Positions 43,571-51,989 of a stretch of 64,000 nucleotides of DNA are shown here, piece by piece. This DNA comes from JBBQLG01 sp964251665 (GTDB taxonomy: Bacteria; Bacteroidota; Bacteroidia; Cytophagales; Spirosomataceae), in the NCBI GenBank assembly GCA_964251665.1, contig CAXUKO010000012.1:1-64000 (forward strand). The letters run 5' to 3'. Both the position numbers and the translations under genes were made by a program. The notes below the pieces were generated by a model. It was not told the origin of the DNA. It searched no databases and saw only the letters and a program-made list of their open reading frames with translations. Numbering within the stretch: position 1 is the stretch's first letter; every line of letters starts with the position of its first letter.

Positions 43571-43942
43571 CTAAACCTGAATAGATTCCAAAGCCTGCTC
43601 CACGGTTTTGCGCGTGAACGGTTTACCCATAAAAAAGTCGGCTCCACCATCGGTAGCCCGCTTCCGTTCAGCTATACCATCAAAGGCACTAATCATCACT
43701 ACTTTAGTTTCGTCGTCCTGCTTGATAAGCGGCAACAGGTCAAAACCCAGCCCGTCGGGCAAGTTCAAATCCAGAAAAACAGCATCGAATCGTTGAATAT
43801 CTATGCACCGGCGTCCTTCTTCCAAAAAGTGCGCACAGGTAGGCTGGTAACCTAACCGGCGTAACAAGCCTGACAGCAGCAAACAAATGTCAGCTTCATC
43901 ATCAACAATAAGTACTTTTTTTATAGAATTCATTTTATTCAT
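43571..43942 (-). CDS. Single-domain response regulator
   Basis: About 123 residues from MNKMNSIKKVLIVDDEADIC; a later ATG at 43933 is also possible. Only a REC domain: acidic VDDEAD, phospho-acceptor D58 in AVFLDLNLPDG, and MGKPFTRKTVE with the conserved lysine. The first 30 residues of the longer open frame (from 44035) read as non-coding. It lies upstream of the NtrC-type gene on the same strand with a 156-bp gap. It probably relays phosphate among the kinases of this block. Confidence 0.9.
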   Translation of the reverse strand: MNKMNSIKKVLIVDDEADICLLLSGLLRRLGYQPTCAHFLEEGRRCIDIQRFDAVFLDLNLPDGLGFDLLPLIKQDDETKVVMISAFDGIAERKRATDGGADFFMGKPFTRKTVEQALESIQV

Positions 43943-44411
43943 CACGGCCGGTCTGTACTGGTGGCCCGTTCCCACTCCTATAATTCCTACAGCGGTCATA
44001 TGCGTGTCACAGTTCTGATACAGGTATGTGCACATACAATATTATGCCTAATTTATGGTTTGGCAGAAATAGAGGCTATAAATAAGTAATAAAGCCCAAG
44101 TACTTAGTTCATTATGAGTTTCTATTGACTGAACGGAAACGTGCAGGGGTCTCGGCTGTACCAGTAGCTTGTGTGGTTTTTCTACACATTATTCTACAAC
44201 TGTAGATATAATTCCCCAGTTGGGCAACCGTATTTTTTGGTGTCAGTATGTGTCAGACAAGCCTGTATGTACGCTACATCCCTCATTTACAAGCCAAATG
44301 AGCCATATCACCTCCCATTTATAACCAGTCGGACGAAAGTGGCATAAAATTTTCAGTAAGGAAGACAGTGCGAGACAATACGCTCTGGTTTACTCAAATA
44401 AAAGAAACGTT
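43943..44411. other. Intergenic region before the mini membrane-protein gene
   Basis: AT-rich, no credible gene. Contains TTTTCTACAC (44178-44187), CTACA-AC-TGTAG (44194-44205) and a direct repeat TGTCAGTATGTGTCAG near 44240-44255. A sigma-54-like site lies at 44340-44355. It is the shared upstream region of the single-REC gene and the lmo0937-type gene. Confidence 0.4.
44340..44355 (+). promoter_or_regulatory. Candidate sigma-54-type promoter of the mini membrane-protein gene
   Basis: TGGCAT-AAAAT-TTTCA against the consensus TGGCAC-N5-TTGCA: 9 of 11 fixed positions match, and the -12 GC is TC. It ends 56 bp before the ATG at 44412. A near-identical site lies at 44950-44965 before the first YtxH gene. 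Confidence 0.38.
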
Positions 44412-44579
44412 ATGGGAAGTTTGCTGTACACAATAGCCGTAGTGCTAATTATCATCTGGGCACTCGGTTTCTTCGGCGTACTGGGAGCGGGCATCGCAGG
44501 CAGTGGTTTAATTCATATCCTGCTTGTGATTGCGGTAGTAGCGATTCTGTTGCGGGTTATCCGCGGCAGTGGTGTCTAA
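44412..44579 (+). CDS. lmo0937-family mini membrane protein (55 aa)
   Basis: 55 residues: MGSLLYTIAVVLIIIWALGF, then a short Gly-rich turn and a second hydrophobic helix (IHILLVIAVVAILLRVI). This is the two-helix hairpin of the lmo0937 family of tiny membrane proteins, which occur in many Bacteroidota and Firmicutes as stress-associated genes of unknown function. It is too short for most gene finders, but the helix pattern and the LHILLVIA-type second helix make it a firm call. It is followed by a terminator 123 bp downstream; a possible sigma-54-like promoter is upstream. Confidence 0.85.
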   Translation: MGSLLYTIAVVLIIIWALGFFGVLGAGIAGSGLIHILLVIAVVAILLRVIRGSGV

Positions 44580-44701
44580 GAAACAAATTGTGTCGGTTAG
44601 CAACAGCATGACTGACGCGGGTACAAATACTCATTTTAGAGTGGTACGTTTAGGTTTAGGTGGTTTCATTTTAGGTTAAGTACAAGTTACGGTGGGTACG
44701 G

Positions 44702-44737
44702 AATCCCTGCGCCAAGTTGAGCGCAGGGATTTTTTGT
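44702..44737 (+). terminator. Rho-independent terminator after the mini membrane-protein gene
   Basis: AATCCCTGCGC and GCGCAGGGATT form a perfect 11-bp stem with a 9-nt loop and a T-run. Confidence 0.88.
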
Positions 44738-44949
44738 TTTTAGCCCTTCCGAATCGCGTGCCAAAAACGGATTAACGGCCGCGTGTTTCTTCTGCCATTT
44801 GTGTGGGGTATGGCGATACATTGAATCATTCTTGTAGAACTCTTTCCTCATTACGGGCTACGGCCTGTATACTTGCAATCTACCCATAACGTGAGGTAAT
44901 ACACTCACTATCAATTTTTTACTTATCTTTCTGTGCCGATTTAAAGACT

Positions 44950-44965
44950 TGGTACGGAATTTTCT
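44950..44965 (+). promoter_or_regulatory. Candidate sigma-54-type promoter of the YtxH genes
   Basis: TGGTAC-GGAAT-TTTCT: 8 of 11 positions match TGGCAC-N5-TTGCA. Compared with the site at 44340, 11 of the first 15 bases are identical and the four differences are transitions. It ends 49 bp before the ATG at 45015. Confidence 0.35.
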
Positions 44966-45014
44966 ACACGAGTGACCGAACAGTTTTCACTACATTCTCA
45001 AACTCAACTGACCG

Positions 45015-45266
45015 ATGAAAGGATTACCTGGAATTTTGATTGGACTGGCAGCCGGTGCCGTGCTCGGTTTACTGCTGGCACCCACGAGCGGGAAAAAAAC
45101 ACGCAGTCGCCTTACCCAGGACAGCGAGTCGTTCTTCAAAAACCTACAGGACCAATTGCAGGAAGGTTTGGAGAGCATCAAAGATCAATACAATGACATG
45201 CTCGATTCCACCGCTTCCAACTCACAGCATGCAGTGAAGGAAGTGAAGCGTCGGGCTAAGTTTTAA
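45015..45266 (+). CDS. YtxH-domain protein
   Basis: 83 residues. An N-terminal glycine-rich membrane helix (GILIGLAAGAVLGLLLAP) is followed by TSGKKTRSRL, the YtxH signature, and then a charged amphipathic helix. YtxH-type proteins are small, membrane-anchored and induced by general stress in Bacillus; their molecular role is unknown. The next gene at 45297, 30 bp on, encodes a second YtxH protein, so this is a tandem pair. Confidence 0.88.
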   Translation: MKGLPGILIGLAAGAVLGLLLAPTSGKKTRSRLTQDSESFFKNLQDQLQEGLESIKDQYNDMLDSTASNSQHAVKEVKRRAKF

Positions 45267-45296
45267 TTTAATTTTCACCCCCAAAAAACACGAACC

Positions 45297-45692
45297 ATGC
45301 GTAGTACAAGAGACTTTCTGACCGGTATTTTAACAGGTGTTGCTATCGGCATTTTAACGGCTCCCCGTAGCGGCAAAGAAACCCGCGATAAGTTGACGGA
45401 AGAAGCAAACAAGCGCTCCAAAGACCTACAGGACAAAATCAACCCCCTGGTTGAGCAGGTGAAACAGGGTGTTGATCAGGCTAAATCGCAGATTAACGAC
45501 TACACGGCCAAAGCACAGGACAAGGTGAACGAATACACCAGCAAAGTGCAAAGCAAGGTGGACGAGTTTAAGTCGCAGGCAGCCGACCAGAAAGATGACG
45601 CGAAAGAGCAGTACAACGATAAAGTTGATCAGTTTGCCGATCAGGCTCACTCGGGCGTTGATAAGGCAGAAGAGTCATTCAAAGTGAATTAA
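45297..45692 (+). CDS. YtxH-domain protein with LEA-like helical repeats
   Basis: 131 residues. The first 35 are a YtxH anchor (LTGILTGVAIGILTAPRSGK followed by ETRDKL). The remaining ~90 are a highly charged, glycine-poor helix with loose 11-residue repeats such as VDQAKSQINDYTAKAQDKVN and SKVQSKVDEFKSQAADQKDD. This is the composition of group 3 LEA or apolipoprotein-like desiccation proteins: Lys, Asp, Gln and Ala rich. It probably sits on the membrane surface. Co-transcribed with the upstream YtxH gene and closed by a strong terminator. Confidence 0.88.
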   Translation: MRSTRDFLTGILTGVAIGILTAPRSGKETRDKLTEEANKRSKDLQDKINPLVEQVKQGVDQAKSQINDYTAKAQDKVNEYTSKVQSKVDEFKSQAADQKDDAKEQYNDKVDQFADQAHSGVDKAEESFKVN

Positions 45693-45730
45693 TACAACAG
45701 TACCGATTTACTCAACGTTATAGAAAAGTG

Positions 45731-45766
45731 AACGTCCCCGGCCCACCGCCGGGGACGTTTTTGTTT
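45731..45766 (+). terminator. Rho-independent terminator after the YtxH genes
   Basis: AACGTCCCCGGC and GCCGGGGACGTT form a perfect 12-bp stem, followed by TTTTTG. Confidence 0.92.
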
Positions 45767-45842
45767 TAATTAGCTTTTAACACGCGTTTAAGCACCGTTT
45801 AATTAGGGGGAGCCACCTTTGTGTGTCGAATAAGACACGATC

Positions 45843-47243
45843 ATGAACGCACACCGCCCCGTAAAAATCATATCTTCCTTATTGTCGGCCTTCCTTAAAC
45901 CAGTGGTTTTGCTGCTGATTCTGGGGACAGGTCTGGCCCATGCTCAAAACCCGGCCGTAACCAGGCCGGCTACAGCCACCGCTTCGGTAGGTACGCCACT
46001 GGCGGCCCCTCCGGCTACCGACTCGCTTCGCCTAACACTTGATCAGGCCGAAGAACAGTTTCGGCAGCGAAACATAAATCTGCTTACGGCGCAGTTGGGT
46101 ATCAGCGAAAGTCAGGCGCAGCAACTACAGGCGCAGTTGAAACCAAACCCAACTGCCTATATTGAACTAATGCCGTACAATAACGGAACGGCGGGTACCG
46201 AAGGTCAGAAACGGTTTTTGCCCTTCGGGCAGAACAATTCGGAGCAGGTAGTACAGGTACAGCAGCTGTTGCTGCTGGCGGGTAAACGCAATAAACAGCT
46301 CGCCATTGCCCGGACTAACACCGAGATCGCGAAGGACCGCTTTGCTGATGTGGTCAGAACGCTGCGCTACCAGCTAAGAAGCACGTTTTACAACCTCTAC
46401 TTCAGTCAGCAGTCGCTCGATGTGTATGGGCAGGAAATTGGTGCTCTTCAGCAAACCGTCCGCTTGTATCAGGAACAGTTCGACAAGGGAAACGTACCCC
46501 TGAAAGATCTGGCCCGGCTCAAAGCCTACCTGTTTAACCTGACCTCCGAACGGCAGCAGTTGCTGCTACGGATGACCAATGATCAGGCCGATCTGGCGGT
46601 GTTGCTGAATATCAGCCCTTCCACGCTGATCCGGCCGGTAGTCAACCCCGATGAAGTGGCAGGCTACAACCCCGCTGCGCTCAACCTGAATACGCTGTAT
46701 GAACTGGCTGATGCCAATCGCTACGATCTGAAAGCGTATACGGATCAGGCGTTAGTGGAACAGCAGAACCTCACCTTTCAGAAAGCCCTTGCTACACCCG
46801 ACCTGACGGTACAGGGCACGTTTGACCGCAATGGTGCTTTTGGCCAGAACTATGTGGGTGTCGGAGTAGGCATTCCCATTCCGATCAATAACCGGAATCA
46901 GGGAAATATACAGGCGGCTAAAATTCGTACGCAGAGCAGTCAGCAGGTCATTGCCAGCGCCCGCCTGCAGGTTGACAGCGAGGTGCAGCGGGCCTATTCC
47001 AAGGCGTTACAAACCAACCAGTTGTATCAAACATTTGACAAGCGCTTTAACGACGATTTCGCCCGGCTGATTCAGGGTGTTACGGTCAACTACCGCAAGC
47101 AGAACATAGATGTAGTCGAATTTCTGGACTTTTTTGACTCCTTCAAAAACAGTCAGATTCAATATAGCCAACTTCAGAATGACCGGATGCAGAGTCTCGA
47201 AGAACTGAGTTATGCCGTCGGGAAAAACCCTTTTGTTAATTAA
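45843..47243 (+). CDS. TolC-family outer-membrane efflux channel (CusC/CzcC type)
   Basis: 466 residues. A signal peptide (to about residue 34, ending GLAHAQ) is followed by two OEP repeats of alpha-helical/beta-barrel type. Family stretches: LTLDQAEEQFRQRNINLLTA, VVQVQQLLLLAGKRNKQLAI, VRLYQEQFDKGNVPLKDLAR and ELSYAVGKNPF near the end. It forms the trimeric outer-membrane duct. It is the first gene of a three-gene efflux operon, with the adaptor following after 5 bp. An upstream CACCTTTG is a one-mismatch match to the TAnnTTTG promoter element at about 45813. Confidence 0.94.
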   Translation: MNAHRPVKIISSLLSAFLKPVVLLLILGTGLAHAQNPAVTRPATATASVGTPLAAPPATDSLRLTLDQAEEQFRQRNINLLTAQLGISESQAQQLQAQLKPNPTAYIELMPYNNGTAGTEGQKRFLPFGQNNSEQVVQVQQLLLLAGKRNKQLAIARTNTEIAKDRFADVVRTLRYQLRSTFYNLYFSQQSLDVYGQEIGALQQTVRLYQEQFDKGNVPLKDLARLKAYLFNLTSERQQLLLRMTNDQADLAVLLNISPSTLIRPVVNPDEVAGYNPAALNLNTLYELADANRYDLKAYTDQALVEQQNLTFQKALATPDLTVQGTFDRNGAFGQNYVGVGVGIPIPINNRNQGNIQAAKIRTQSSQQVIASARLQVDSEVQRAYSKALQTNQLYQTFDKRFNDDFARLIQGVTVNYRKQNIDVVEFLDFFDSFKNSQIQYSQLQNDRMQSLEELSYAVGKNPFVN

Positions 47244-47248
47244 TCACC

Positions 47249-48391
47249 ATGAGCACCCCATATTCAATAACCACACTAACGGTAGGATTTGCCTGTTTGC
47301 TGGCTTCGCTGGCAACCAGCTTAAGTAGTTGCCAGTCCGAAGCAACAGCCACCTCCGACTCTACCGCCCTGGCACCGGCTACCAAAGCGCAGCAGGATGC
47401 CAGCCTGCTTCAGTCGGCCACCATCGACACGGCCCGGCGCGAAACAGTGAACAATGAGTTGAATCTAACGGGAAAGATCACCTTCAACCAGGATAAAATG
47501 GTAAAGGTGTTTCCGCTGGTCGGGGGTCATATTGATGCCGTAAAAGCCGAACTGGGCGATTACGTTCAGAAAGGGCAGACGCTGGCCGTGATCCGGTCGG
47601 GCGATCTGGCCGATTTGCAGCAGCAGGCCGTAGCCGCCCGTGGTCAGTTATCGGTTGCCCAGAAAAACCTTCAGGTTGCCCAGGACATGACTAAAGCCGG
47701 GCTGACCTCGCAGCGTGATCTGGTGGCCGCTCAGGAGCAGTTTGCGGCCGCTAAGGGTGAAGTAGCCCGGGTAGCCGAGCGCCGTCAGATTGTTGGCGGC
47801 AATGGCTCCTCGTACGTAGTGAAAGCACCCGTAAGCGGTTTTGTCGTTGAGAAAACGGCCGCGCAGGGAATGGAAATCCGGTCCGACGATCCCGAGAACC
47901 TGTTCACCATTTCCAACTTAGATGAAGTTTGGGTAATTGCCAACGTCTATGAATCAGATCTGGCCAATATCCACGAGGGCGAGACGGCAACCATCACCAC
48001 CCTCTCCTACCCCGATAAGCCCTACAAAGGACGGATCGATAAGGTCTTTAACGTACTCGACCCCGACAGCAAAACCATGAAAGTGCGCGTTACCCTGGCG
48101 AACCGGGGCGAAGGCGCAGCCGATTACCGGCTTAAACCCGAGATGTTTGCCAACGTAAGTGTAACGTATGCGGGCCATGACCAGCGGGTAGCCATTCCGG
48201 CCAGTGCCGTAGTATTTGATAGGAGCCGCAACTACGTGGTAGCGGTCAATGCAAACAACCAACCCGTTGTGCGCGAGGTAGATATCTACAAAACCATTGC
48301 CGACCGTTCCTACATCAACAGTGGACTGTCGCCGGGCGAACGGGTTGTGACTAAGAATCAATTGCTGATTTACAGTGCCTTAGGCAATTAA
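47249..48391 (+). CDS. RND efflux periplasmic adaptor (membrane fusion lipoprotein)
   Basis: 380 residues. The N-terminal signal ends SLSSCQ, a lipobox with Cys28, so it is a lipid-anchored periplasmic protein. The membrane-fusion fold shows the biotinyl-lipoyl-like VFPLVGGHIDAVKAELGDYVQ, a coiled-coil hairpin (~130-170), YVVKAPVSGFVVEKTAAQGM, and a beta-barrel with VWVIANVYESDLANI. CusB/CzcB class. It joins the TolC channel (5-bp gap) to the pump. A 115-bp gap with an inverted repeat separates it from the pump gene. Confidence 0.94.
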   Translation: MSTPYSITTLTVGFACLLASLATSLSSCQSEATATSDSTALAPATKAQQDASLLQSATIDTARRETVNNELNLTGKITFNQDKMVKVFPLVGGHIDAVKAELGDYVQKGQTLAVIRSGDLADLQQQAVAARGQLSVAQKNLQVAQDMTKAGLTSQRDLVAAQEQFAAAKGEVARVAERRQIVGGNGSSYVVKAPVSGFVVEKTAAQGMEIRSDDPENLFTISNLDEVWVIANVYESDLANIHEGETATITTLSYPDKPYKGRIDKVFNVLDPDSKTMKVRVTLANRGEGAADYRLKPEMFANVSVTYAGHDQRVAIPASAVVFDRSRNYVVAVNANNQPVVREVDIYKTIADRSYINSGLSPGERVVTKNQLLIYSALGN

Positions 48392-48393
48392 TG

Positions 48394-48485
48394 ATTGAAG
48401 GACGGAGTGGTTGACGGATTGACTGACTTGGCCGGACAGCCTGGTGATTTACATATTCAATCCGTCAATCACTCAGTCCTTCAAT
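48394..48485. repeat. Inverted repeat between adaptor and pump genes
   Basis: Arms 48394-48421 and 48458-48485 are complementary at 26 of 28 positions (left begins ATTGAAGGACGGAGTGGTTG). There is a 36-bp loop and no T-run. It lies within the efflux operon between co-oriented genes and could attenuate or stabilise the downstream message. Confidence 0.8.
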
Positions 48486-48506
48486 CTCACTCATTGACAC
48501 ACCCCC

Positions 48507-51500
48507 ATGAATAAGTTCATAAAAAGCATACTGACGTTCTCGCTGAAGAACAAGTTCTTTATATTCTTTTTGACCGCTTTGGCCGCCGTTGGCGGGTACA
48601 TCAGCTACCAGAATACCCCAATCGAGGCTTTTCCCGACGTTACCAACACCCGCATCACCATCATCACCCAGTGGCCCGGCCGCTCCGCCGAAGAGGTAGA
48701 GAAGTTCGTGACCATACCGGTAGAAATCGGCCTGAATTCGGTTCAGAAAAAGACCGATATCCGCTCGACTACGCTCTTTGGGCTATCGGTGGTGAACGTG
48801 ATGTTCGAGGACAACGTAGACGATGCCTTCGCCCGCCAACAGGTGAATAACCTGCTGACGAACGTAGACGTCCCCGAAGGGGCCCGCCCTGAAGTGCAGC
48901 CGCCGTATGGCCCAACGGGCGAGATTTTTCGCTATACGCTGACGTCGCCCACGCGTACTGTCCGCGAATTAAAAACGCTGCAGGACTGGGTGATCGACCG
49001 GCAGTTTAAATCCGTACCGGGTGTAGCCGACGTGGTCAGCTACGGGGGCGAAGCCAAAACGTACGAGATTTCGGTAGACCCGCGTCGGCTGATGGATTAT
49101 GGCATTACGCCTTTACAACTCTACGAAGCCGTTGCTCACTCCAACGTGAACGTAGGGGGCGACGTGATCGAGAAAAACTCCGAAGCGTATGTGGTACGGG
49201 GTATCGGGTTGCTCAATAACCAGAAGGACATTGGCAACATCATCATCAAAAATATCAACGGCACGCCCATCATGGTGCGTAACGTGGCGCAGGTAGCCGA
49301 ATCGGCACTGCCCCGGTTGGGACAGGCGGGCCGCGATAAAGATAATGATGTAGTTGAAGGGGTTGTGGTGATGCGGAAGGGTGAAAACCCAACCGAAGTG
49401 ATCGAGCGCGTGAAGGACAAAATTCAGGAGCTGAACACGTCCATTTTACCGTCCGACGTGCAGATCAACACCTTTTACAACCGCGAAACGCTCATTCATT
49501 TCGCCACCCATACCGTAACGCATAACCTGCTCGAAGGTATCGTCTTTGTGACGGTGATTGTGTTTCTGTTTATGGCCGACTGGCGCACGACCGTTACCGT
49601 ATCCATCGTGATTCCGCTCGCGCTGCTGTTTGCCTTTATCTGTCTGCGGCTGAAGGGGATGAATGCCAACCTGCTCTCGATGGGAGCCATCGACTTCGGG
49701 ATCATCGTGGATGGCGCGGTCGTGATGGTCGAAGGGATTTTTGTTACCCTCGACGAACTGGCGCATCGCGAAGGCATGGCCAAGTTTAATAAGCTGGCCA
49801 AGATGGGGGTTCTGCGGAGAACCGGCACGGAGTTGGGGAAAGCTATTTTCTTTTCCAAGGCCATCATCATCACCTGTCTGATTCCGATTTTCTCGTTTCA
49901 GAAAGTGGAGGGTAAAATGTTCTCGCCCCTGGCCTGGACGCTTGGCTTTGCCCTGCTGGGTGCTCTGATTTTCACGCTGACGCTGGTGCCTGTGCTGGCA
50001 AGTATGCTGCTGAACAAAAACGTGCGGGAAAAGCATAACCCCTTTACGGCGTTCATCACCAAGTATGCAACGAAGGCGTTTGGATTCACCTTCGCGCATA
50101 AAAAGAGCAGTTTGCTGTTTGCAGCCGTCCTGGTGATTGTCGGCTTCTCAGGCTTCAGTCTGCTCGGTACCGAGTTTCTGCCGGAGCTGAACGAAGGTTC
50201 TATTTACGTACGGGCGCAAATGCCGATGAGCATTTCGCTGCCCGAATCCGTCCGATTAACCACGCAGATGCGTCAGATTTTTGAGCAGTATCCCGAAGTA
50301 CACGCGGTCATCTCACAAACGGGGCGGCCCAATGATGGTACTGACCCAACGGGCTTTTACAACATCGAGTTTCTGGTCGATATTTACCCGAAAGACGATA
50401 CAGCTCACTGGCCAAACGGGATCTCGAAAGAAGAACTCATTAACCAGATGCAGGACAAGCTGAAGGTGTTTCCGGGGGTGAGTTTCGGGTTTTCGCAGCC
50501 GATTATGGATAACGTGGCCGAAGCTGTATCGGGCGTGAAGGGCTCTATTGCCGTCAAGATTTATGGCAATGATCTCAACATACTGAGCGAGAAGGCCAAC
50601 GCCGTACAGCAGCTGTTAGCTACTGTTCGGGGTATCGAGGATTTGGGCGTGATAAAAAACATTGGTCAGCCCGAGATGCGCGTTGAACTGGACGAGTACA
50701 AACTGGCCCTGTATGGTGTTGATAAAGCCGATGCGCAGGCCGTGATCGAAATGGCAATCGGCGGGAAAGCTGCTACACAGATTTACGAGGGCGAACGCAA
50801 ATTTGACCTTCGTATCCGTTATGAGCCGAGTTTCCGCAAAACTGAAGCCGAGATTGCTAACCTGATGGTACCCACCGAAAGCGGTTCGCAGATTCCGATC
50901 AAAGAGATCGCAAAAATCTATATGCAGACAGGCCCCGTACTTATTTTCCGGGAAGCCAGTCAGCGCTTTACGGCCGTGAAGTTTTCGGTACGGGGCCGCG
51001 ACATGGGTAGTGCCATTGCCGAAGCCCAGCAGAAGGTAAATGCCGCCGTGAAGTTTCCGGGGGGCTACAGTGTGAAATGGGCGGGTGATTTCGAGAATCA
51101 GCAGCGGGCCACGCAGCGGCTGACGCAGGTGGTACCCCTGAGTTTACTCGGTATCTTTTTTATCCTGTTTGTGCTGTTTGGCAACGTCAAAGATGCCGGG
51201 CTGGTGCTGTTCAACGTGCCGTTTGCCATCATCGGGGGTATTGCCGCCCTGTTGATTACCCATGTCAACTTCAGTATTTCGGCGGGTATCGGTTTCATCG
51301 CCTTGTTCGGCATTTGCATTCAGAATGGGGTGATCTTGATTACAGTCTTCAAGAAGAACCTGCACAATAAAATACCACTTAACGAAGCCATTAAAGAGGG
51401 GGTTGTCTCGCGTATACGGCCGGTCGTTATGACAGCCATGATGGCCGCTATTGGTCTGATTCCGGCGGCTATTTCAACGGGTATTGGCTCCGAGACGTCC

Positions 51501-51614
51501 AAGCCGCTGGCCATTGTGGTTATTGGTGGCCTGATCACCGCGACCTTGCTGACGTTGCTCGTATTTCCGCTGATATTTTATGCTTTTTACCGGCGTAAAT
51601 TTCAGACATTATAA
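48507..51614 (+). CDS. Heavy-metal efflux RND pump (CzcA/CusA family)
   Basis: 1035 residues, full length for HME-RND pumps. TM1 (IFFLTALAAVGGYISYQ) is followed by the porter domain. The TM4 signature DFGIIVDGAVVMVE carries the two Asp and one Glu used for proton-driven metal export. Other family stretches: FPDVTNTRITIITQWPGRSA, GTEFLPELNEGSIYVRAQMP and the second half QRATQRLTQVVPLSLLGIFF. It exports metal ions such as Cu(I)/Ag(I) or Co/Zn/Cd. Metal choice is not decidable here; the neighbouring CusRS-like pair leans to Cu/Ag. Last gene of the operon. Confidence 0.95.
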   Translation: MNKFIKSILTFSLKNKFFIFFLTALAAVGGYISYQNTPIEAFPDVTNTRITIITQWPGRSAEEVEKFVTIPVEIGLNSVQKKTDIRSTTLFGLSVVNVMFEDNVDDAFARQQVNNLLTNVDVPEGARPEVQPPYGPTGEIFRYTLTSPTRTVRELKTLQDWVIDRQFKSVPGVADVVSYGGEAKTYEISVDPRRLMDYGITPLQLYEAVAHSNVNVGGDVIEKNSEAYVVRGIGLLNNQKDIGNIIIKNINGTPIMVRNVAQVAESALPRLGQAGRDKDNDVVEGVVVMRKGENPTEVIERVKDKIQELNTSILPSDVQINTFYNRETLIHFATHTVTHNLLEGIVFVTVIVFLFMADWRTTVTVSIVIPLALLFAFICLRLKGMNANLLSMGAIDFGIIVDGAVVMVEGIFVTLDELAHREGMAKFNKLAKMGVLRRTGTELGKAIFFSKAIIITCLIPIFSFQKVEGKMFSPLAWTLGFALLGALIFTLTLVPVLASMLLNKNVREKHNPFTAFITKYATKAFGFTFAHKKSSLLFAAVLVIVGFSGFSLLGTEFLPELNEGSIYVRAQMPMSISLPESVRLTTQMRQIFEQYPEVHAVISQTGRPNDGTDPTGFYNIEFLVDIYPKDDTAHWPNGISKEELINQMQDKLKVFPGVSFGFSQPIMDNVAEAVSGVKGSIAVKIYGNDLNILSEKANAVQQLLATVRGIEDLGVIKNIGQPEMRVELDEYKLALYGVDKADAQAVIEMAIGGKAATQIYEGERKFDLRIRYEPSFRKTEAEIANLMVPTESGSQIPIKEIAKIYMQTGPVLIFREASQRFTAVKFSVRGRDMGSAIAEAQQKVNAAVKFPGGYSVKWAGDFENQQRATQRLTQVVPLSLLGIFFILFVLFGNVKDAGLVLFNVPFAIIGGIAALLITHVNFSISAGIGFIALFGICIQNGVILITVFKKNLHNKIPLNEAIKEGVVSRIRPVVMTAMMAAIGLIPAAISTGIGSETSKPLAIVVIGGLITATLLTLLVFPLIFYAFYRRKFQTL

Positions 51615-51757
51615 TGCTCACTTCTTAAATTTCAGCATTAAACAGCTGACTATCAAGCAGTCTTCGGTGGAAAACATGATTTGTAACAATGAATCAGGAC
51701 CCCGCCGAAGACTACTTTTTAGTATGATTTCCAGAAGTTTTTAAAAGTCTTAACCTA

Positions 51758-51765
51758 TACCTTTG
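51758..51765 (+). promoter_or_regulatory. Possible -7 element in the pump/DUF2147 gap
   Basis: TACCTTTG matches TAnnTTTG; a GTTT 17 bp upstream is a poor -33. It could drive a transcript through the candidate RNA. Confidence 0.35.
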
Positions 51766-51989
51766 CTGTGCCTTTTCAGAAATGGATGATCATAACAGCG
51801 AAAAAGTAACTAAATGATTATCAATGTTTAAATAGGGCAATCCCGTACCATTTATACAGCCATGTGCATTGGATAGTATGATTTTATTTACGTTTTTGAA
51901 AAAAATAACACTTTATAGGTTCTAATCGTTTTTTAATTTAAAATCAGCAGAATCTTAGCCAACTTGTATCATAAATTAGATGGTTTGCC

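Larger units (their letters stand above)
44580..45014. other. Intergenic region between the lmo0937-type and YtxH genes
   Basis: No convincing gene. A 23-codon frame starting at 44609 has no support. A terminator is at 44702-44732, and a sigma-54-like site with an overlapping TTTTCTACAC is at 44950-44969. Confidence 0.4.

Noticed and set aside
44609..44680. A 23-codon frame between the lmo0937-type and YtxH genes
   Set aside because: Too short and repetitive (GTTTAGGTTTAGGTGG) to support as a gene.
49446..50099. A 217-codon minus-strand frame within the RND pump gene
   Set aside because: Shadow of the strongly conserved pump sequence; composition is His/Arg/Gln-rich as expected from antisense reading.
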